A stretch of 64,000 bases of DNA from Roseiflexus sp034432635 (GTDB lineage: Bacteria > Chloroflexota > Chloroflexia > Chloroflexales > Roseiflexaceae): the NCBI GenBank assembly GCA_034432635.1, contig DAOUBK010000094.1:1-64000 (forward strand). The letters are read 5' to 3'. The notes under the pieces are model-generated. The model did not search any database, had not been told where the DNA came from, and saw nothing but the letters and a program-made list of their open reading frames with translations. Shown here in pieces: positions 60,728 to 64,000 of this stretch (the first letter of the stretch is position 1; every line of letters starts with the position of its first letter). A program made the position numbers and the translations under genes.

Positions 60728-60952
60728 GAGATGTGTCGCGGCGCTCAGCATGACACACGGGAATGGTTCCCTGAGCAACGCGAAGGGTATTAACGCAGAC
60801 AGGATATGGCGCGGCGCTCAGCATAACATGGGGGGTCTATCACGACGCTATGATACTGACGATGAACACGAGGGCATGAAGATCATATTCGATCCACGAG
60901 ACGCCTGTTCCGTAGCAGCACCACATGCGCAGACACATGATGACGACCTTGT
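60728..60952. repeat. Intergenic region with dispersed direct repeat
   Basis: GCGGCGCTCAGCATGACA (60738-60755) and GCGGCGCTCAGCATAACA (60811-60828) are direct repeats differing at one base, 73 bp apart. No gene is visible. The region ends at the truncated hydrolase and may have replaced its 5' portion. Confidence 0.65.
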
Positions 60953-61603
60953 ATGAGCAACGTCAGGCAGTCGGCGCTCTGGACAGTTGCAACAACGCAG
61001 ACGCTCGGCTTCCCCCGTTTCATGGTTACCGGTCATGATCGTGGTGCGCGTGTTGTACACCGACTCTGCCGCGATCATCCACATGCGGTCATCCGCGCAG
61101 CAGTGCTCGACATCGCGCCAACGCAGTACATGTACGCTACCGCGGATCGTGTCTTCGCCGAGGCATACTATCACTGGTTCTGTCTCATTCAGCCCTACGA
61201 CCTGCCCGAGCGATTGATCGGCGCCGAGCCGGAGTATTTCCTGCGCAAGAAACTTGCCCACTGGGGGCGCACGTCGGCAGCCTTCGAGCCGGAAGTGATT
61301 GCAGAATACGTGCGTTGCTTCAGTAACCCGGAAACAATCCACGCTACCTGTGAAGATTATCGGGCAGCGGCAGGCATCGATCTGCAGCACGATGAAGCCG
61401 ATCGGCACACAATGGTCACCTGTCCGTTGCTGGTGCTCTGGGGAGCGCAGGGGTTCGTTGGGCGGCACTACGATCTGCTGACTGTCTGGCGACAGTACGC
61501 CGTTGATGTGCGTGGACACGTGGTTCCCGGCGGGCATTTCCTCCCTGAAGAGGCATCAGACGAGACGTATGCCGCGTTACGGGCATTTTTTGCCGGTGCG
61601 TAG
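60953..61603 (+). pseudogene. Alpha/beta hydrolase (haloacetate-dehalogenase-like), N-terminally truncated
   Basis: The 216-residue frame matches only the last two-thirds of dehalogenase-type hydrolases. The nucleophile motif VTGHDRGARVVHRLCRDHP comes at residue 27 rather than near 105, so the oxyanion-hole strand (HGFP type) and first half of the fold are missing. GGHFLPEEASDETY keeps the catalytic His. I found no readable remnant of the missing part in the preceding 220 bases. The remainder is well conserved, so the loss looks recent. A functional short form is unlikely. Confidence 0.7.
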
Positions 61604-61611
61604 CACCCCAC

Positions 61612-64000
61612 TCACTGTCCAACCCCCAACGCATCCGGCGTCGCGCCCTGCCCGATCACCTCGATTTCGCTGAGCGCCGCCGACGCCGGTGCGCCACGCT
61701 GTGTCCCGCGTACCGCGGTGACGGCAAACTCGACCCGGTCGGCAGCGATGGGCTGTGTCAGACGCACGAGCGTTCCGCCACGTGAGAGTGGCGCAACCGC
61801 CTCGACACTTCTGGCAGCGACGGCGATTTCCTGCCCACGCAGGTAGAAGCGCAGTTCGCCACTGACCTCGTAGTCATCACTGCGTCCTTCCTGCCCCGGT
61901 TCCGCCCCCACCAGACGCACTTCGAGGATTGCCATCGGAAATTGCCATTCCAGCCGGATCCACTGCCCCGCTCCACCATTCGCCATCCATGGCGGCGTCC
62001 GGTCGATGAAGGTTCCATTCGGTGCAGCAACATACCCGCGACGATCGTTGATGCGCGTTGGATTGCCGTCTTTGACCGATGAAGAGGCGGCAATGGATGC
62101 CGCTGGCGCAATATTCGTCCAGCCCAGTTCCGCAAGCTGGTGGTTGACGATCGAGCCGCTGGCGTGCCCCAGATGACACCCGACACAGAACATCGGCTGC
62201 CCGGAACGCCCGGCTGAATTCCCCTGAGCGATACTGAGGGTATGGCGGTTCCCACCGCGCACAATTCGCCCGTTTCGGTCACGCAGCACGATGAAGGTGG
62301 GCACATCGGCGGGCGCAGAGGCAATGAACGATCCATCCGGGTTGACTGGTACGGTCAACCATTTGACAGCGCGCGCCTGATCGTCTGGGTTTGGCGCACG
62401 CGACGTTGCCCCGCTGAATTGATTGGCATCAATGTAGATATCGGCAAAGGCAACGCTCCCCGGTGGTGGTGAATTATTGATGAACGGAAATTCGAGCGGT
62501 GGATTGGCATAGACATTCGCATTGCGCACAGCGACCAGTTCCACGCTCTGGATGCTGCGGCGACTCCAGGTATACGCCGGATTGCCGAACGTATCGAGCA
62601 ACCCGAATGGAACATTGCTCTGCAACGGGTCGTCACTGACCGGCGGCGGTGCGCCGCGCGGCAGTCGCCACATACCGGGTCCATCCCCTACCGGACGCAC
62701 GATGATCGGTTTGGCTTCCATCGCGTCATACTCATCGGACAGTCCAGAAAGCGGCACGCTCTCGTTCTGTGCGCCATTGGGGTAGATAGTACGCAGTTCA
62801 TAGCGCAACGATGACGACTGCAACCGCAGGGTGATAGTGCGCCCGTCGCGGGTCTCTGTGTAGACGCCGGTGCGTGCAGGCACTGTCGTCGCTGCGGTTT
62901 GCGAAAAGATGATCCGTCCGTCGGGCAATCCGGCAGGCGCAAGTGCATAGGGTGGACGAAAACTGGTTCCGTCATCCCAGCGGTACCCGGCAATCGACTC
63001 GGTCGTGTTCAGCGCCATGTTCTCGATACCGGGACGCGCGACACGGATACCAGTGTATAGCGTCGAATGCGCCATCGTCTGATCGCGCTGCGTCGTGTAT
63101 GCCACCAGCAATTCACCGCCAAACTGCACCACCGCCGGTTGCACAGCATTATAGGTATCAAGACCGCCGTCATTCGTCAGCGCCGATGGGTAGCGCGGCG
63201 TCCAGGCAAAACGGCTCATGTCGCTGCCATCGGCTTCGACCACCATCAGGTGCCAGGTGTTAGGCGCGTCACGGATGGGAAAACCATCCGTCAGACGCCC
63301 ACGTGCCGGATTGAAGGTCGCATTTGTGTTAGAATAGACCAGCGTACCATCCGGCAGACGATACCCGGTAACCGGTTGCTCAACGATAATCGTGCGACTT
63401 GCACCGCCCTGCGGTGCAGGAACCGGCGTCGCAGTCGGGCGGACACGCGGCGTCGGCGTTGGTGGCGCCGGCGTTTTGGTCAGCCGCACAATGCTGCCGG
63501 TAGCCGGATCGATCTTTTCGACAAAGGAAGGCAAACGCACGGTTGGTGTCGGCGGAGGCGCGGCAGGTTGGGGCGGTTGTGCCGGCTGCGCTGTTGCCGT
63601 GACCTGGATACGCCGCTCGACAACAATCGGACGTCCGCTCTGATCCCGGGCGATTTCATTGCCGGCATGATTATCGATCCGGTTATAGATACTGCGTTCA
63701 CTGGGCTGGTTGAAGTTGACCCACCAGCGACTGAACACGATCCTGCCATCGGGCAGCGGCGCCGGATGAAATGCAGCAGTGCGTTCGGTGGTGAGACGCC
63801 GCATATTGCCGCCATCACTATCGATGATGTACAGATTGAACGCCCGCCGACCATCGTAGGGTGAACGCGCCGGATAGCGCGACGAACTGAACACAATCCT
63901 GCCATCTGCCAGATATGCCGGGAAAAGGTCATCGTAGAACGTATATGCCTCAGCATTCCCCGGACCATCAGGAATGGTAATCTCGCGGTCCGAATGGGTC
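61612..64000 (-). CDS. Large PD40-repeat / c-type heme protein, hydrazine synthase alpha-like (5' end outside window)
   Basis: The frame is open to base 64000, so this is a C-terminal part of at least 795 residues; a GTG at 63894 is internal. It shows PD40/WD40-type propeller blades (LADGRIVFSSSRYP, LPDGRIVFSRWW, LPDGTLVYSNTN). A Pro-rich loop follows (TPRVRPTATPVPAPQGG). A single c-heme motif CVGCH lies in MFCVGCHLGHASGS. The end is a discoidin-like sheet (QWIRLEWQFPMAILEVRLVG). The order propeller-heme is that of the hydrazine synthase alpha (HZS_alpha) domain family, which is widespread outside anammox bacteria; real hydrazine synthesis is not implied. Exported by inference from the c-heme. 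Confidence 0.75.
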   Translation of the reverse strand, partial: THSDREITIPDGPGNAEAYTFYDDLFPAYLADGRIVFSSSRYPARSPYDGRRAFNLYIIDSDGGNMRRLTTERTAAFHPAPLPDGRIVFSRWWVNFNQPSERSIYNRIDNHAGNEIARDQSGRPIVVERRIQVTATAQPAQPPQPAAPPPTPTVRLPSFVEKIDPATGSIVRLTKTPAPPTPTPRVRPTATPVPAPQGGASRTIIVEQPVTGYRLPDGTLVYSNTNATFNPARGRLTDGFPIRDAPNTWHLMVVEADGSDMSRFAWTPRYPSALTNDGGLDTYNAVQPAVVQFGGELLVAYTTQRDQTMAHSTLYTGIRVARPGIENMALNTTESIAGYRWDDGTSFRPPYALAPAGLPDGRIIFSQTAATTVPARTGVYTETRDGRTITLRLQSSSLRYELRTIYPNGAQNESVPLSGLSDEYDAMEAKPIIVRPVGDGPGMWRLPRGAPPPVSDDPLQSNVPFGLLDTFGNPAYTWSRRSIQSVELVAVRNANVYANPPLEFPFINNSPPPGSVAFADIYIDANQFSGATSRAPNPDDQARAVKWLTVPVNPDGSFIASAPADVPTFIVLRDRNGRIVRGGNRHTLSIAQGNSAGRSGQPMFCVGCHLGHASGSIVNHQLAELGWTNIAPAASIAASSSVKDGNPTRINDRRGYVAAPNGTFIDRTPPWMANGGAGQWIRLEWQFPMAILEVRLVGAEPGQEGRSDDYEVSGELRFYLRGQEIAVAARSVEAVAPLSRGGTLVRLTQPIAADRVEFAVTAVRGTQRGAPASAALSEIEVIGQGATPDALGVGQ

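Noticed and set aside
61594..61606. GGTGC-GTA-GCACC hairpin as a terminator
   Set aside because: Stem is only five bases with a three-base loop and lacks a T-run; too weak to claim.
1..64000. tRNA, rRNA and other structured RNA genes
   Set aside because: No tRNA-like cloverleaf ends, CCA context or rRNA signature was noticed on either strand; a covariance search would be decisive.

Overview
The window looks like part of the chromosome of a filamentous anoxygenic phototroph of the Chloroflexi, most like Roseiflexus. This is an inference from gene style, not from a marker gene. It has about 60% GC and AT-rich promoter islands. Extracytoplasmic proteins carry Pro/Thr-rich linkers, a dissolved-inorganic-carbon uptake locus is present, and short dispersed intergenic repeats are common. 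I saw no rRNA, tRNA, CRISPR array or phage. The one mobile element is a decayed IS5-like copy at 38725-39545.

Layout. (1) 1-16996: a large catabolic island of unknown substrate. It is built around a GntR/HutC regulator at 5351-6088. Minus-strand operons encode a lipoprotein, a cupin, a lipocalin-like protein, an aldehyde dehydrogenase, a nitrilase-superfamily hydrolase, SnoaL-like proteins, further lipocalin-like proteins, a DUF3891 protein and a PPC-domain protein. A plus-strand operon (9798-15742) encodes a peroxiredoxin, an HMG-CoA-lyase-like enzyme, aconitase-family large and small subunits, a class III CoA-transferase and a hydantoinase-like amidohydrolase. Four copies of one 14-bp motif lie before four transcription starts and define a probable regulon. 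A D-threonine-aldolase-like gene follows. (2) 17254-21249: a giant secreted protein with a duplicated beta-propeller-like module and a LamG end. (3) 21308-28494: TlyA rRNA methylase, a small protein, a second CoA-transferase, an acyl-CoA synthetase and a fused FAD/Fe-S oxidoreductase. (4) 28671-32320: a KimA-like permease, a GlsB-type membrane protein and an SPFH protein.

(5) 32572-41047: a bicarbonate uptake island. It contains dabB-dabA plus a DsrE-like gene, an AAA ATPase fused to a winged-helix DNA-binding domain, the IS remnant, and sbtA-sbtB. Three promoters here (dabB, the regulator, sbtA) share a palindrome, GTCnATATATnGAC, placed identically over the -35 box. The AAA protein is therefore a candidate regulator of inorganic carbon uptake. 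Phototrophic Chloroflexi fix bicarbonate through biotin carboxylases in the 3-hydroxypropionate bicycle, so bicarbonate import would feed directly into that route. (6) 41118-50014: uvrA, a block of short repeats, then a Ser/Thr kinase, a FtsW/RodA protein, a penicillin-binding protein and a TPR lipoprotein (envelope growth). (7) 50083-56630: two GNAT acetyltransferases, a phosphonoacetaldehyde hydrolase, a TetR-controlled ABC exporter operon with a promoter-overlapping operator, and an HD alarmone-hydrolase-like protein. (8) 56665-60727: galT overlapping a methylcrotonyl-CoA carboxylase beta gene, an unknown helical protein and an enoyl-CoA hydratase. (9) 60953-64000: a truncated dehalogenase-like hydrolase and the 3' part of a large PD40/c-heme/discoidin-like protein.

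Starts were moved from the longest possible ORF where a ribosome binding site, an operon overlap or family length argued for it.
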